Counted from the first letter of the stretch, positions 1 to 11,158 are shown. The stretch is DNA of 64,000 nt from Cherax quadricarinatus (GCF_038502225.1 NC_091369.1:8022581-8086580), one strand, 5' to 3'. Program-made: numbers and translations. Notes: generated from the letters alone by a model not told the origin.

Positions 1-271
1 GCTCTAGAGGTTAAAATTGTGTTGACACCTCTCAAATAGGCGGCGAAATTGGTGGACATGCATTCCTGCATAACTTGAGATATCAGACGACTGGACAAGA
101 CAGCTCCAGGAACCTCAGATAAGCTCTCTAGATTTGTGTATAATTCTGGCCAGTGTTTTCATAAATTTAATTAGTGAGGTTTTTCGGAGTATGATACAAC
201 TTAATATCACTCACCAATTTGACTGGATATTAAGATATATTTTCCTTCTGTTATGTAATTGTGTGTGTGTG

Positions 272-343
<72 letters not shown>
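272..343. repeat. (TA)n microsatellite
   Basis: An uninterrupted TA dinucleotide run inside the left arm of the long inverted repeat. The right arm has only a few TA units at the matching place, so the run expanded after the arms formed. Confidence 0.95.
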
Positions 344-345
<2 letters not shown>

Positions 346-1194
346 CCATTTATTATTTTTAATATAGTCCACAAAATTTATATTACCAGTATTCCTGGTT
401 ATACATATTTCATTGGTAATTAATAGGTCCAGAGCAACTTGTGGATATGACAGTGGTAGGTATCGAAGGGGGACATTTTTTGCGACCTAGGTGTCCCAAA
501 TTCCTACTTGTCTATGTAACATTGATAAATAATAATCATCTTTATCATTTACTGTTATGTACATAATTAGTTACATTCAGATAAATGCAATTTTCCACAG
601 CCCCTTTATATGCAGAGCATTTTGGGCAAGCTTATGACTAACTTAAGATTAATAAGGCAATAACAGTGCTGTAATTTTATATATGGTCATTAGGTGAATT
701 AGTGAATACAATATTGAATGCTCAACTAGTTCACGCTGTATGACTAGTAGTTCGGGAGAGAATAATTACAGTTTTCATGTAGTATATAAAAAATACAGTA
801 TTACAATATAGCACAATTTAAAACAGTGAAGTTGAAATAACTTAAGTTTGAAGTAGTGAGCAAATAGTTGAGCAATCATCAAGCACAGTATACAGTAATG
901 AAATTGAAACAATTTTAGGTTTGAAGTTGAGCAGCCATAAATTATTTAGGAGTTTTTGAGTAACTGGTAGGTGTTAAGTAAAGTGTTTGATTAATTTTGG
1001 GTGATGAGGTGATTTCTAAGTAGGGCCTTAAATTGATTTGCAGGAAGGGGCCTGTTTTCGTTCTTAAAGTCTTACTGGTTTCCGTGCGATAACTTGAGAA
1101 TGCCTTGATGATCGGCTTCAGACTTGCCAAGCTGGGGTGTGAGAGGAATTTCCGATAACTTTTTTTTTTCATTAATTATAGGAAAATTTTCGTT

Positions 1195-1588
1195 TCCTAG
1201 AGGGATTAGTTACCAACCTAGCACACGAAAATCACTCCCCATGAAAGCAAAAGACTCGGTAGGAGATGCAACATTCCGCCAGTGAAAAGCAGGGGCGCCA
1301 CGAGTACACTGAGAGACAACACAAAAGTGTCAGGGGCCAAAGACTGTTCAGCTGCCTTCAAGCATGCATAAAGGGGATTACCAGTAAACCCCTTGCTGTC
1401 TTCACGAAGGCACTGGACAGGCACCTCAAGTCAGTACTTGAGCAGCCGGGCTGTGGTTCGTACGTCAGTTGGCATGTGGCCAGTAGGAACAGCCTGATTG
1501 ATCAGACCCTGATCCACCACGAGGCCTGGTCTCAGATCGGGCCGCGGGGACGTTGACCCCCTGATACCCTCTCCAGGTATAGGCTTCC

Positions 1589-1590
<2 letters not shown>
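1195..1590 (+). mobile_element. LINE A 3' fragment
   Basis: The translated fragment matches the carboxyl end of the LINE A reverse transcriptase at 4218-6527, including the motif QPGCGSYV and the terminal stretch EAWSQIGPRGR before a stop. Reading frames shift near 1290, so it is a dead 5'-truncated copy. It lies in the spacer of the long inverted repeat, so it may have inserted after that structure formed. Confidence 0.8.

Positions 1591-1591
<1 letters not shown>

Positions 1592-1640
<49 letters not shown>
1592..1640. repeat. (TA)n microsatellite
   Basis: A TA run directly after the LINE A fragment, in the spacer of the long inverted repeat. Confidence 0.95.
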
Positions 1641-1647
<7 letters not shown>

Positions 1648-2237
1648 TTTGTTTATGTATAATGTTGCATTAAATTACAATACATTAAACGCTGATGCTG
1701 TGGAAAATTGCATTTATCTGAATGTAACTAATTATGTACATAACAGTAAATGATAACAAAGATAATCATTATTAATCAGAGTTACATCGACAAGTGGGAA
1801 TTTGGGACACCTAGGTCACAAAAATGTCCCCCTTCGATACCTACCACTGTCATATCCACAAGTTGCTCTGGACCTATTAATTATAAATGAAATATACATA
1901 CACCAGGAATACTGGTAAATATATAAATTTGTGGACTGTATATTAAAAATAATAAATGGTTATATATATACACAATTACATAACAGATTGAAAATATATC
2001 TTAATATCACTCACCAATTTGACTGGAGATTAATGTGTATCATACTCAGAAAACCTCACTCTAACTAAATCTATGAAAATAATGCTGGCCAGAATTATAC
2101 ACAAATCTAGAGAGCTTATCTGAGGTTCCTGGAGCTGTCTTGTCCAGTCGCCTGATATCTCAAGTTATGCAGGAATGCATATCCACCAATTTCGCCTCCT
2201 ATTTGAGAGGTGTCAGCACAATTTTAACCTCTAGAGC

Positions 2238-3584
2238 ACGAAAAATTCTTCCCCATTCACCAACGTTTCTAATACAAATTCAAAAACCAAGATGGCGAGT
2301 GTCTACTTTTTTTTCGATAACATACTTTTTTTAAAAATACAATATAGGGCATCTATTTACCTATAAATTACCGTATTTCCGGAAAATATATACAGCATTT
2401 TCCACAGATGCATCTAACCTATGAAGAAATCAGTACAGTTTTAGGCTGTGTAGGTTTTGATTTGTCTGTTTACTAATATAATTAAAATTGGAAATTATTA
2501 ATTTGCGTGCGATAGTGATAATTTCTGTGATCATTTACAGGAAGGTTCGCATTATTGTTGGACTGTATAAGTCAAGTATTTACCAATTTCAATAAAATGA
2601 AAGAAATGTAATATTGTCTTGTAATAACTGGAGAATGCCTATACCGATTGACTTTAAATTACCAACAATGGCGTGTTATTAAAAAGTTCACATTTATTTT
2701 GTGCTGTGTAGATTTTTTTCTTAATTTTATTTAGTAAGGTGAGGAATTTGTTCGTGTGTATAAATTACTTGAGAATGACTCCATATCGACCTCAAACTTT
2801 TCAACATTGGTGTGCCGTACTTTGAGGAAGAATGAGAAGTTAGCTTTTTAGGCTTCAATTTGTCAGTTACAGAATAAAAATCGGATATCGTACCTTACTA
2901 GGGCATTAAGAAAGTGTATTATGGTGGACAAATTAAACGTATCTATATATTTCCTCGTATCTACACCGCATCATTTTTTTTTTACGTAATTCTCTGTAGC
3001 CATTTGGGAGATAAACTCCTAATGACTTTTGGAAGAAATAGAACCTTCCCTGCTCTTCCTTTCCTTGGATCGAATCTAATTCCTTCAGATTCCCCTAGCC
3101 GCTATATGACCCCTACGGATTTAGCGTTCATCTAGATTTAATAACAGTAATAACTAAATTATAATAGATAGGTTCTATCCAAAACTTAAAGCAAATTAAA
3201 AAAAAAACTTAATTTAAAAAATTTAAGTACATTAGTCGGGAAAAATTGCGGAAATTGCCCGCCAGCCAAGCTAAAAAAAATGAATACTGCTTATCATGCG
3301 ATAATTCCTGAGTGTCGCATCTGATTTTCAACCCACGTTCGCTGTTAACTTGATAACGCAACCTCTTAGCGACCCCAGACTTAATGTATTTAAAGATCTA
3401 GGTCTCGTTGAAAGCTTTGAATCATATTCGGGCTGTGGGAGGGGCTGGTTCACCATTTTTATTAAAGAAATTTGGATATTGCTCTCTATATTCAAAGTTT
3501 ATTCTCTATAAAGATTACAATGTTGAATTTACAGAATTTGGTTGTTGTGTGGTTTACATGTAGTTAAATAATGATTACAGAGTG
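2238..3584. other. AT-rich intergenic stretch without recognised gene
   Basis: No open frame longer than 73 codons and no exon-like coding signal was seen. A diverged antisense copy of the SINE-like family S is visible around 3010-3135, ending in the phrase CTATATGACCCCTACGGATT seen in other copies. The remainder was not recognised. Confidence 0.6.
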
Positions 3585-4180
3585 TACCACTAGAACGCCT
3601 AGCATGGCTAGGCATTTCGGGCAGACTTAGTTTAATTCTTTATTTTAAAATATTACAAATTATGAGGTATGGCTAAGTGACTAAATACTAGTTTGTGAGT
3701 TTAGCAATGTGAATGCTTTTGTTTTGGCACAGTACATAGTTTCAGTATTGGAGTATCATAGGATTCATTATTTTAAGATTGAGATTGATATTTCTGTTTA
3801 TGGTCAAATGGGTGAGTGAGTGTAAGTGTGAACCACCAGGTGGTATTCGTGTAGTTAGTTGATGGGGTTTATCAGGGAGATAAGATGTTTTCTAATGGTA
3901 GTTTTGAAGGTTATGAATGTGTCTGCAGTTCTAGAGTTCTCAGGTAGGGTGTTCCAGATTTTAGGGCCTTTGACATACATTGAATTTTTGTAAAGGTTTA
4001 GTCGGACATGGGGAATGTCGTAGAGATGTTTGTCTGGTGTTATGCCTGTGGGTTCTGTCACAACTATCAAGAAAGCGTTTTAGGTCAAGGTTGATATTGG
4101 AGTTTAAGGTCCTGTAGATGTAGATTGCACAGTAGTAAGTGTGGATGTACTGAACAGGGAGTAAGTTTAGATCTGTGAAG
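3585..4180 (-). mobile_element. LINE D (CR1-type), 3' segment
   Basis: On the - strand this encodes the end of a non-LTR reverse transcriptase: FTDLNLLPVQYIHTYY is followed, after frame breaks, by a 71-codon frame at 3855-4070 with VKGPKIWNTLPENSR, a typical ending of CR1 and jockey-type LINE proteins. A noncoding tail runs to about 3585. It continues the sequence interrupted at 6778, so LINE A landed inside this element. Confidence 0.75.
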
Positions 4181-6777
4181 AGTTTACCTGGAGTTTACCT
4201 GGAGAGAGTTCCGGGGGTCAACGCCCCCGCGGCCCGGTCTGAGACCAGGCCTCCTGGTGGATCAGAGCCTGATCAACCAGGCTGTTGCTGCTGGCTGCAC
4301 GCAAACCAACATACGAGCCACAGCCCGGCTGATCCGGAACTGACTTTAGGTGCTTGTCCAGTGCCAGCTTGAAGACTGCCAGGGGTCTGTTGGTAATCCC
4401 CCTTATGTGTGCTGGGAGGCAGTTGAACAGTCTCGGGCCCCTGACACTTATTGTATGGTCTCTTAACGTGCTAGTGACACCCCTGCTTTTCATTGGGGGG
4501 ATGGTGCATCGTCTGCCAAGTCTTTTGCTTTCGTAGTGGGTGATTCTCGTGTGCAAGTTCGGTACTAGTCCCTCTAGGATTTTCCAGGTGTATATAATCA
4601 TGTATCTCTCCCTCCTGCGTTCCAGGGAATACAGGTTTAGGAACCTCAAGCGCTCCCAATAATTGAGGTGTTTTATCTCCGTTATGCGCGCCGTGAAAGT
4701 TCTCTGTACATTTTCTAGGTCGGCAATTTCACCTGCCTTGAAAGGTGCTGTTAGTGTGCAGCAATATTCCAGCCTAGATAGAACAAGTGACCTGAAGAGT
4801 GTCATCATGGGCTTGGCCTCCCTAGTTTTGAAGGTTCTCATTATCCATCCTGTCATTTTTCTAGCAGATGCGATTGATACAATGTTATGGTCCTTGAAGG
4901 TGAGATCCTCCGACATGATCACTCCCAGGTCTTTGACGTTGGTGTTTCGCTCTATTTTGTGGCCAGAATTTGTTTTGTACTCTGATGAAGATTTAATTTC
5001 CTCATGTTTACCATATCTGAGTAATTGAAATTTCTCATCGTTGAACTTCATATTGTTTTCTGCAGCCCACTGAAAGATTTGGTTGATGTCTGCCTGGAGC
5101 TTTGCAGTGTCTGCAATGGAAGACACTGTCATGCAGATTCGGGTGTCATCTGCAAAGGAAGACACGGTGCTGTGGCTGACATCCTTGTCTATGTCGGATA
5201 TAAGGATGAGGAACAAGATGGGAGCGAGTACTGTGCCTTGTGGAACAGAGCTTTTCACCGTAGCTGCCTCGGACTTTACTCTGTTGACGACTACTCTCTG
5301 TGTTCTGTTAGTGAGGAAATTATAGATCCATCGACCGACTTTTCCTGTTATTCCTTTAGCACGCATTTTGTGCGCTATTACGCCATGGTCACACTTGTCG
5401 AAGGCTTTTGCAAAGTCTGTATATATTACATCTGCATTCTTTTTGTCTTCTAGTGCATTTAGGACCTTGTCGTAGTGGTCCAATAGTTGAGACAGACAGG
5501 AGCGACCTGTTCTAAACCCATGTTGCCCTGGGTTGTGTAACTGATGGGTTTCTAGATGCGTGGTGATCTTGCTTCTTAGGACCCTTTCAAAGATTTTTAT
5601 GATATGGGATGTTAGTGCTATTGGTCTGTAGTTCTTTGCTGTTGCTTTACTGCCCCCTTTGTGGAGTGGGGCTATGTCTGTTGTTTTTAGTAACTGTGGG
5701 ACGACCCCCGTGTCCATGCTCCCTCTCCATAGGATGGAAAAGGCTCGTGATAGGGGCTTCTTGCAGTTCTTGATGAACACAGAGTTCCATGAGTCTGGCC
5801 CTGGGGCAGAGTGCATGGGCATGTCATTTATCGCCTGTTCGAAGTCATTTGGCGTCAGGATAACATCGGATAGGCTTGTGTTAATCAAATTTTGTGGCTC
5901 TCTCATAAAAAATTCATTTTGATCTTCGACTCTCAGTCTGGTTAGCGGCTTGCTAAAAACTGAGTCATATTGGGACTTGAGTAGCTCACTCATTTCCTTG
6001 TTGTCATCTGTGTAGGACCCATCTTGTTTAAGTAGGGGCCCAATACTGGACGTTGTTCTCGATTTTGATTTGGCATAGGAGAAGAAATACTTTGGGTTTC
6101 TTTCGATTTCATTTATGGCTTTTAGTTCTTCCCGCGATTCCTGACTCCTAAAGGATTCTTTTAGCTTAAGTTCGATGCTTGCTATTTCTCTGACCAGTGT
6201 CTCCCTACGCATTTCAGATATATTGACCTCTTTTAGCCGCTCTGTTATTCTTTTCCGTCGCCTGTAAAGGGAGCGCCTGTCTCTTTCTGTTTTACATCTA
6301 CTCCTCCTTTTTCTTAGAGGAATAAGCCTTGTGCATACATCGAGTGCTACCGAGTTAATCTGTTCTAGGCATAAGTTGGGGTCTGTGTTGCTTAGTATAT
6401 CTTCCCAGCTTATATCGGTTAGGACTTGGTTTACTTGGTCCCACTTTATGTTTTTGTTATTGAAGTTGAATTTGGTGAATGCTCCCTCGTGACTAATCTC
6501 ATTATGTCGGTCTGGGGCTCCGCGCATACATGACTGAACCTCAATTATGTTGTGATCTGAGTATATTGTTTTTGATATGGTGATATTTCTTATCAGATCA
6601 TCATTGTTAGTGAAGATGAGGTCTAGTGTATTCTCCAGTCTAGTAGGCTCTATTATTTGCTGGTTTAAATTGAATTTTGTGCAGAGATTTAAAAGCTCGC
6701 GTGAGTGTGAGTTTTCATCAGAGCTGCCTCCTGGTGTTATTACTGCAACAATATTATTTGCTATATTCCTCCATTTT
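4181..6777 (-). mobile_element. LINE A (CR1/jockey-like non-LTR retrotransposon), 5'-truncated
   Basis: A 2.6-kb non-LTR element on the - strand. It begins inside the endonuclease domain, with the SDHNIIE motif near 6550, and continues through the reverse transcriptase to a short 3' end made of repeats of the unit GGAGTTTACCT instead of poly(A). Both flanks are parts of LINE D, which shows a nested insertion. Confidence 0.85.
4218..6527 (-). CDS. LINE A ORF2 reverse transcriptase, open 769 codons from first Met
   Basis: This is the retrotransposon protein that copies its own RNA at a nicked target. The frame stays open upstream of the first methionine to about 6775, so the true protein start is missing and this Met is arbitrary. 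In order, the protein shows the end of the endonuclease (SDHN, just before the Met), a linker rich in Arg, fingers motifs NYRPIALTSH and GFRTGRSC, palm motif [14 protein letters not shown] with the first catalytic Asp, [11 protein letters not shown], the catalytic SFADDTRI box, and a C-terminal region ending PGCGSYV. No internal stop or frameshift is visible in the RT, so the copy is fairly young. The missing 5' end and ORF1 make it non-autonomous. Confidence 0.85.
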   Translation of the reverse strand: MRGAPDRHNEISHEGAFTKFNFNNKNIKWDQVNQVLTDISWEDILSNTDPNLCLEQINSVALDVCTRLIPLRKRRSRCKTERDRRSLYRRRKRITERLKEVNISEMRRETLVREIASIELKLKESFRSQESREELKAINEIERNPKYFFSYAKSKSRTTSSIGPLLKQDGSYTDDNKEMSELLKSQYDSVFSKPLTRLRVEDQNEFFMREPQNLINTSLSDVILTPNDFEQAINDMPMHSAPGPDSWNSVFIKNCKKPLSRAFSILWRGSMDTGVVPQLLKTTDIAPLHKGGSKATAKNYRPIALTSHIIKIFERVLRSKITTHLETHQLHNPGQHGFRTGRSCLSQLLDHYDKVLNALEDKKNADVIYTDFAKAFDKCDHGVIAHKMRAKGITGKVGRWIYNFLTNRTQRVVVNRVKSEAATVKSSVPQGTVLAPILFLILISDIDKDVSHSTVSSFADDTRICMTVSSIADTAKLQADINQIFQWAAENNMKFNDEKFQLLRYGKHEEIKSSSEYKTNSGHKIERNTNVKDLGVIMSEDLTFKDHNIVSIASARKMTGWIMRTFKTREAKPMMTLFRSLVLSRLEYCCTLTAPFKAGEIADLENVQRTFTARITEIKHLNYWERLRFLNLYSLERRRERYMIIYTWKILEGLVPNLHTRITHYESKRLGRRCTIPPMKSRGVTSTLRDHTISVRGPRLFNCLPAHIRGITNRPLAVFKLALDKHLKSVPDQPGCGSYVGLRAASSNSLVDQALIHQEAWSQTGPRGR

Positions 6778-7280
6778 AGGTGCCCTAAGAGTGGGGGGGT
6801 GGTGTTGCCAGGGATGGGATTTAGTGATTATTCTTACTGCAGCTTTTTGTTGGGTTATTATTGGCTTTAGGTGTGTTGCTGCAGTTGATCCCCAAGCACA
6901 AATAGCTTAGGTGAGGTATGGATAAATGAGTGGTATAGTGTGAGAAGGGCATTTTGCGGCACGTAGTATCGTATCTTGGAGAGGATCCCAACTGTTTTGG
7001 ATACTTTTTTGGTTATGTGTTGGATATGGGTGCTAAAATTCAGGTTGTCAAGGTATAGGCCTTGGAATTTGCTCTCATTATGTCTGGTAATTAGAGTGTT
7101 GTCGATCTTAATGTTAATTTGTGCATCTCCTGCTCTGCTACCAAACATAATATAGTAGGTTTTGTCAGTGTTAAGCGTAAGATTTGTGAATGTCTCTTGG
7201 TTCCCTTCAAGTCTTCAACTCCAGTGTTGAACTGCATTATCAGCTGTGCCACACACTGCACTATTCCATTTTCCTGCATT
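6778..7280 (-). mobile_element. LINE D (CR1-type), upstream segment
   Basis: On the - strand a 93-codon frame (6867-7148) and its broken continuation encode the thumb region of a CR1-type reverse transcriptase: FGSRAGDAQI, KFQGLYLDNLNF, and ILSKIRYYVPQNALLTLYHS. The protein would continue at 4180 after removal of LINE A. It has frameshifts and is dead. Confidence 0.75.
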
Positions 7281-8229
7281 GAGGGGCAGGAGACTGGAGT
7301 TACGTGATACAGGATACCTTTCTCGGATTGTGCAACAATCGAAATACATAGTTATTATAATTTAATTACAGTATATTCATGGGTTCGACAAATCCGTCAT
7401 TCATTGCTTGGAAAAATGTGTGGAATCGTGTTTGATCAAAGGAGATGATATCTAATTCCTTGGATCAAAAGCCCATCTGCACCGGCGAGTCCCCCGTGAA
7501 AGGTCATAGAAGTAGGGTAGCCTCGCACTGCAAGTTTTGTATTAACTAAAAACAGGATATGTGAATCAGTTACACATGGATATGTAGCTAAGCGTTTCCC
7601 GTCTGTTGTGATGCTCTAGTGCTGTATCTCAAGGAAGGATTTTTAATTCAGAGAGGCTCTTGATCCAAAGAATTGGACCTCGGCTCCCCTTTTATGGATT
7701 GAATTGGATTGTTTTCCATCCTCTTTCTCTAGACTGTATGCTTCCTATGGTTTTAGCCTTACCAATGTACGAATAGTGCTATAAACCTTCACTGTGACCC
7801 GTTCTTTGAGTATTCATGGTGCAGCCTATCCTCTACCATTTTGATAGTAAGAAAATGTACGTTCCTGTTTTTACAACACGCCCAGCCCTGCCAGAAGTAA
7901 ACCACTCTTTTTTTCTATTATTTTTATATGGTAATTATGCATAAATGTTAATATACATTAACCTAAAAACCTAACTCAACCGAGAATAATAAATATTAAA
8001 ATTTCTAAAAGAAAAAAACACTGAGCGTGTAGAAATACTTTAAAATTCGTCGGACAATGCGCGTTCTAACTGCAAAAACTTTGCAGCAATCGTGAAAGTC
8101 TGTTTTGTCCAGCTGTCTTGTGTCCTTCATTGTCCATTGTCGAGTCATTGTGTTGTAATGTTGAGCAGTCAGAACCCCCTTATCTAAATGTGCTAGTGTG
8201 CACTCTTGTTATCTGATTTCCCTTCAGAG
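7281..8229. other. Intergenic stretch with degraded SINE-like pieces
   Basis: No gene was recognised. Pieces of the SINE-like family S are visible around 7440-7530 and, in the opposite sense, 7630-7800, recognised by the phrase close to CTTGATCCAAGGAATTGGA. The rest is AT-rich and unassigned. Confidence 0.5.
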
Positions 8230-8350
8230 CTGATATTATAATAAAGGGGAAGCGCTAAACCCGTAGGATTTTACAACGCCTGGGGGGGGAAGTATTCGGG
8301 CTTAATTCAGGGAACTGGAACTGGAGCGTCAAGGAACCTTCGTTGAGGGG
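8230..8350 (+). mobile_element. SINE-like repeat, family S
   Basis: Matches the repeated sequence that starts near GGGGAAGCGCTAAACCCGTA, passes through a G-run and GGAACTGGA, and ends with CAAGGAACCTTCGTTGAGG. The same unit occurs more than ten times in the window in both orientations, commonly next to ATT or TAA triplet runs. Confidence 0.7.
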
Positions 8351-9190
8351 TTCAGAGCTGATAGTCATTTATCTTGTTAGTCGTTTCTGACGAAATGTAC
8401 CTCAGCCTCATCACACGAAAAATTATAGCCCTCCCGCTTGGTAAATTGCTGTGTGTACTTCTGGGTTCACTCGCTCTTACTCGTGGGACTTTATCCCTAT
8501 CATACCCATTATTAAAGCTGTACATGAAGTTTGCCTCCACCATTTCTTAATCTAGGGCATTTCCGTTTCTAACTACTGAGGCTGAAGTAAAAAAAAAAAT
8601 CTGACTTCTGTAACTCGTGCGTCTTAATTTTCGTCTATAACCCTATAACCCCATTCTCTGTTCTTTCCTGTCGAAAAGCCTTTTCTTGTCCAATCTGTGA
8701 AGTCCTTTTAAGTATTTTTTGCATCATTATGTATGTTCCCCCCTTCCCTAGTCCTTCTGTCCCTTATTCATCCAATGCTTTCAGACTCGGATCTTTATTC
8801 TTCTCGTAACTCTATCTAGTCTCGTTGTGAACCAGTTTATTTTAGGTTTTTGGACCTGCTTGATTGAGAGTTCTTGTTGATGCTGCATACTCCATAACTG
8901 GCCTAACCTATGTCGCACATTGGCTTGCGAATGATGCTATTAGTTTCTGAACGCAAATTTTTGATTGGCCGGTGGTTGGTGAGCGAACCTGGTGACATAT
9001 CTAGGTGCTGCACATGCCTTCTTCATAAACTATATTTATACCTCTGCTGTTCTACATTAGTGAAGGTTCTGTCCCTCCACCTCCAGTCTCTACTCTTTTT
9101 TTTTTTCTTCCCTAAATTTCAAAATCTGCATAACTAGGGGCTCTCCACATGTATTGTTGAAAGTCGTCCAATTTTGTAAAAACTAACTTG
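8351..9190 (-). mobile_element. Decayed LINE relic
   Basis: The segment reads like a heavily mutated antisense LINE. The phrase TGCTGCATACTCC near 8880 and the ending CTCTCCACATGTATTGTTG around 9140 resemble a repeat whose end also occurs at 46080-46140. No open frame beyond 75 codons survives. Assignment rests on these shared phrases and is tentative. Confidence 0.4.
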
Positions 9191-9299
9191 TAAATAAAAT
9201 TATACTATTAGTATTTATTAGTGGTTAAATTCCAATAGACATTTGTCCAACTTTCTAGTTTATCTAGATCATATTTTATCCTTTATCTATCACGTTCGC

Positions 9300-9625
9300 T
9301 TTTTTTATCTTCATTAATATCATCTTTATTTTTACAAGTACATGTACAAGGTGACGTACCTAGCTGACATCAATGACATACTACTATATAGAGAACCGCT
9401 TGTTATGCTGAACATTTCGGGCAAATTAGGTCAGTTTTGCCCCAGGATGTGACCCACACCAGTTCACTAACACCCAGGTACCCATTTTATACTGATGGGT
9501 GAACAGGGACAACAGCTGTCTTAAGGAAACACGTCCTAATGTTCTCCAGCCGTACCGGGGATTCGATCTCCTGACATTGTGTGAGCTGAGTGCACTAGCG
9601 ATCAAGCTACGGGACACATTATCTG
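9300..9625 (-). mobile_element. tRNA-derived SINE, family T
   Basis: On the - strand the head (from 9620 downwards) reads CCCGTAGCTTGATCGCTAG followed about 30 bases later by GATCGAATCC. These resemble the A and B boxes of an RNA polymerase III promoter of tRNA origin. A related copy lies at 34480-34730, and a partial one near 19965-20040. Confidence 0.65.
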
Positions 9626-9754
9626 AGGAAAACTGGTACGCTGAATTATTTCTTCACACAAATTGCTTACATACACCAGAAACTACTAGTCCCAGATTTC
9701 ATGGAATATTGTTACTGTGTATATTATTACTGTATATTCGCTAGGAAGTGTTAC

Positions 9755-9890
9755 TCTTACGGGTCGTACGGCGCCTGAGGAATGAGGCAATTGGTTCGAT
9801 GAAGGAACAGGATGAAAGTCCAGCTCCTTGGATCAAAAGCCCCTCCTGGCATTGTCACTTTCCTTGAGGGTTGTTAAACGTTTGAAGGTT
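9755..9890 (+). mobile_element. SINE-like repeat, family S (diverged)
   Basis: Recognised by GGCGCCTGAGGAATGAGGCAA, CTCCTTGGATCAAAAGCCCC and TTTCCTTGAGGG, in the same order as in the better copies at 16050 and 28205. Confidence 0.5.
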
Positions 9891-9944
9891 TTTCTTGGAG
9901 ACTAACTACAACGTCTCCACTTATATTTTTTCACCACTTGTAGG

Positions 9945-10168
9945 CTCACAGCTACACTCCTAGGATAATAGCCACACTCCTCCTAGGATAAGAGGCTCAT
10001 TATTGGGATCACACCCACACTTGTAGGCTCTCACCCACACTTGTAGGAGCTATGAATCGACCCCTGCAACCACAGTTAGGCGAGTACACCCACACTCCTG
10101 CTAGGATCACAGCCACATTCTTAGAGTAAGTCATGCTCCAAGAGTAACGGCCACACTCCTAGGATGAC
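9945..10168 (+). repeat. Degenerate tandem array of AGCCACACTCCTAGGAT-like units
   Basis: The phrase recurs imperfectly about eight times: cacactcctaggat, acactcctcctaggat, cccacacttgtaggct, cccacactcctgctaggat and similar. It stops at 10168 and resumes at 11159-11225 as ACAGCCACACTAATGGG and ACAGCCACACCTCTACTAGG, so something was inserted into the array. Confidence 0.7.
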
Positions 10169-11158
10169 TGTGAAAATTTGTCTGGACTGCCTCCAAGTGA
10201 GTCGCCTACCCTGGCAAGCTCTGTTGACACCGAGCTCTGAGGTCGGTACCTCAGCCTCATATAGGACAGATTTTCATAAATGATTGATGTTGCAAGAAAA
10301 TTTCGCCTGCATGCACGTTTAAAGGACTAACTTACTTGGTGATGTAGATCCTATCCTGGTCTTCAACCTCCCTAAGCTTAGCCCCTTTGGACTTCCCCTC
10401 AGAAACCACGTGCAACCGGGAGCCTTAGTTCCTGCAATTTTCAATCGATATTAGTGACCTGCCTGCACCTCAGAAATTCCTGTATCCAAGAGGGTGTGTA
10501 TCCCCTAGTATAACTATGCAGAAACGGACAGTAGCTTCTAGGTTGACAAGAGACAAAGTACGTACTGGTCATGAACTGCCGGTTGCACAAAGGCCTACAG
10601 CTCAACTCACTCTCAACTTTCCCCAGACACTGGCCAGAATCCTAAGAAAAAGTGGAGGTCTTGTCTTAATGTATGGGCCTGACGGAGGACATCTACAGTA
10701 CGTCGAGGTGCCTCCACCAGATTTCCCCAGGTCTCATATGTGAAGACACGTGGGGGCGCCGCCTGCTGATCACGGCATGTGTTGTTCAAATGGTGTCTAG
10801 TCATAGAAGGAAGCTCTGGCATCTTCGAGACCCGTGCCTCGTCATTCAAACTTGGGCTGCCAGTTCTCCCTAGCTAACTTAACCTAGTGTTTGCCTACAT
10901 TTGGCCTATTACTACCTATGTTAAGGTCTTAGGTCTACATTATTATTATCTACAGTTGCCTCAATAATCCTAATATTAGTGTACTAACAGTATAAACTAC
11001 CTACTTCTTCCCTGAAGGGTAAATCTATCAATTAAAAAGTACCTTCCAACCACCTTCGCCAACCCGGGTGAGTGTGTTTGTGTTTTGGGTGGGTTTAAGG
11101 GCCCTTGAACGGTGTGTTTTTCCCCGTTGGGACTTCTCGGACCGAATAAGTTCCAACA
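10169..11158. mobile_element. Candidate solo LTR inserted in the tandem array
   Basis: A 990-base block starts TGTGAAAATTTG and ends GTTCCAACA, that is TG...CA. It is flanked by ATGAC on the left and GTGAC on the right, a near-perfect five-base target duplication. It interrupts the AGCCACACT array. No gag or pol sequence lies inside, which fits a solo LTR of a Gypsy or BEL type. A second LTR copy was not found in the window, so the call rests on ends and context only. Confidence 0.45.

Larger units (their letters stand above)
1..2237. repeat. Long inverted repeat (arms 1-600 and 1698-2237)
   Basis: The first 600 bases and 1698-2237 are near-complete reverse complements. The window opens with GCTCTAGAGGTTAAAATTG and the right arm ends with its complement at 2237. 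The left arm is longer because it carries a (TA)n run at 272-343. The arms probably continue beyond base 1. The spacer (601-1697) is AT-rich and holds a LINE A fragment and a second (TA)n run. Arms of this size could be terminal repeats of a DNA transposon or a local inverted duplication; no transposase is visible between them. Confidence 0.85.

Noticed and set aside
3855..4070. A small host gene of 71 codons on the - strand
   Set aside because: The protein ending VKGPKIWNTLPENSR is the typical C-terminus of CR1/jockey-type LINEs and the frame continues LINE D.
9300..9625. A functional tRNA gene on the - strand
   Set aside because: Box-like elements are present, but no cloverleaf with paired acceptor stem can be drawn, and related copies occur elsewhere, so it is a tRNA-derived SINE.
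10516..10873. Overlapping short + frames upstream of GST as 5' coding exons
   Set aside because: They share no phase with the first GST exon, carry no family homology, and lie in the candidate solo LTR.
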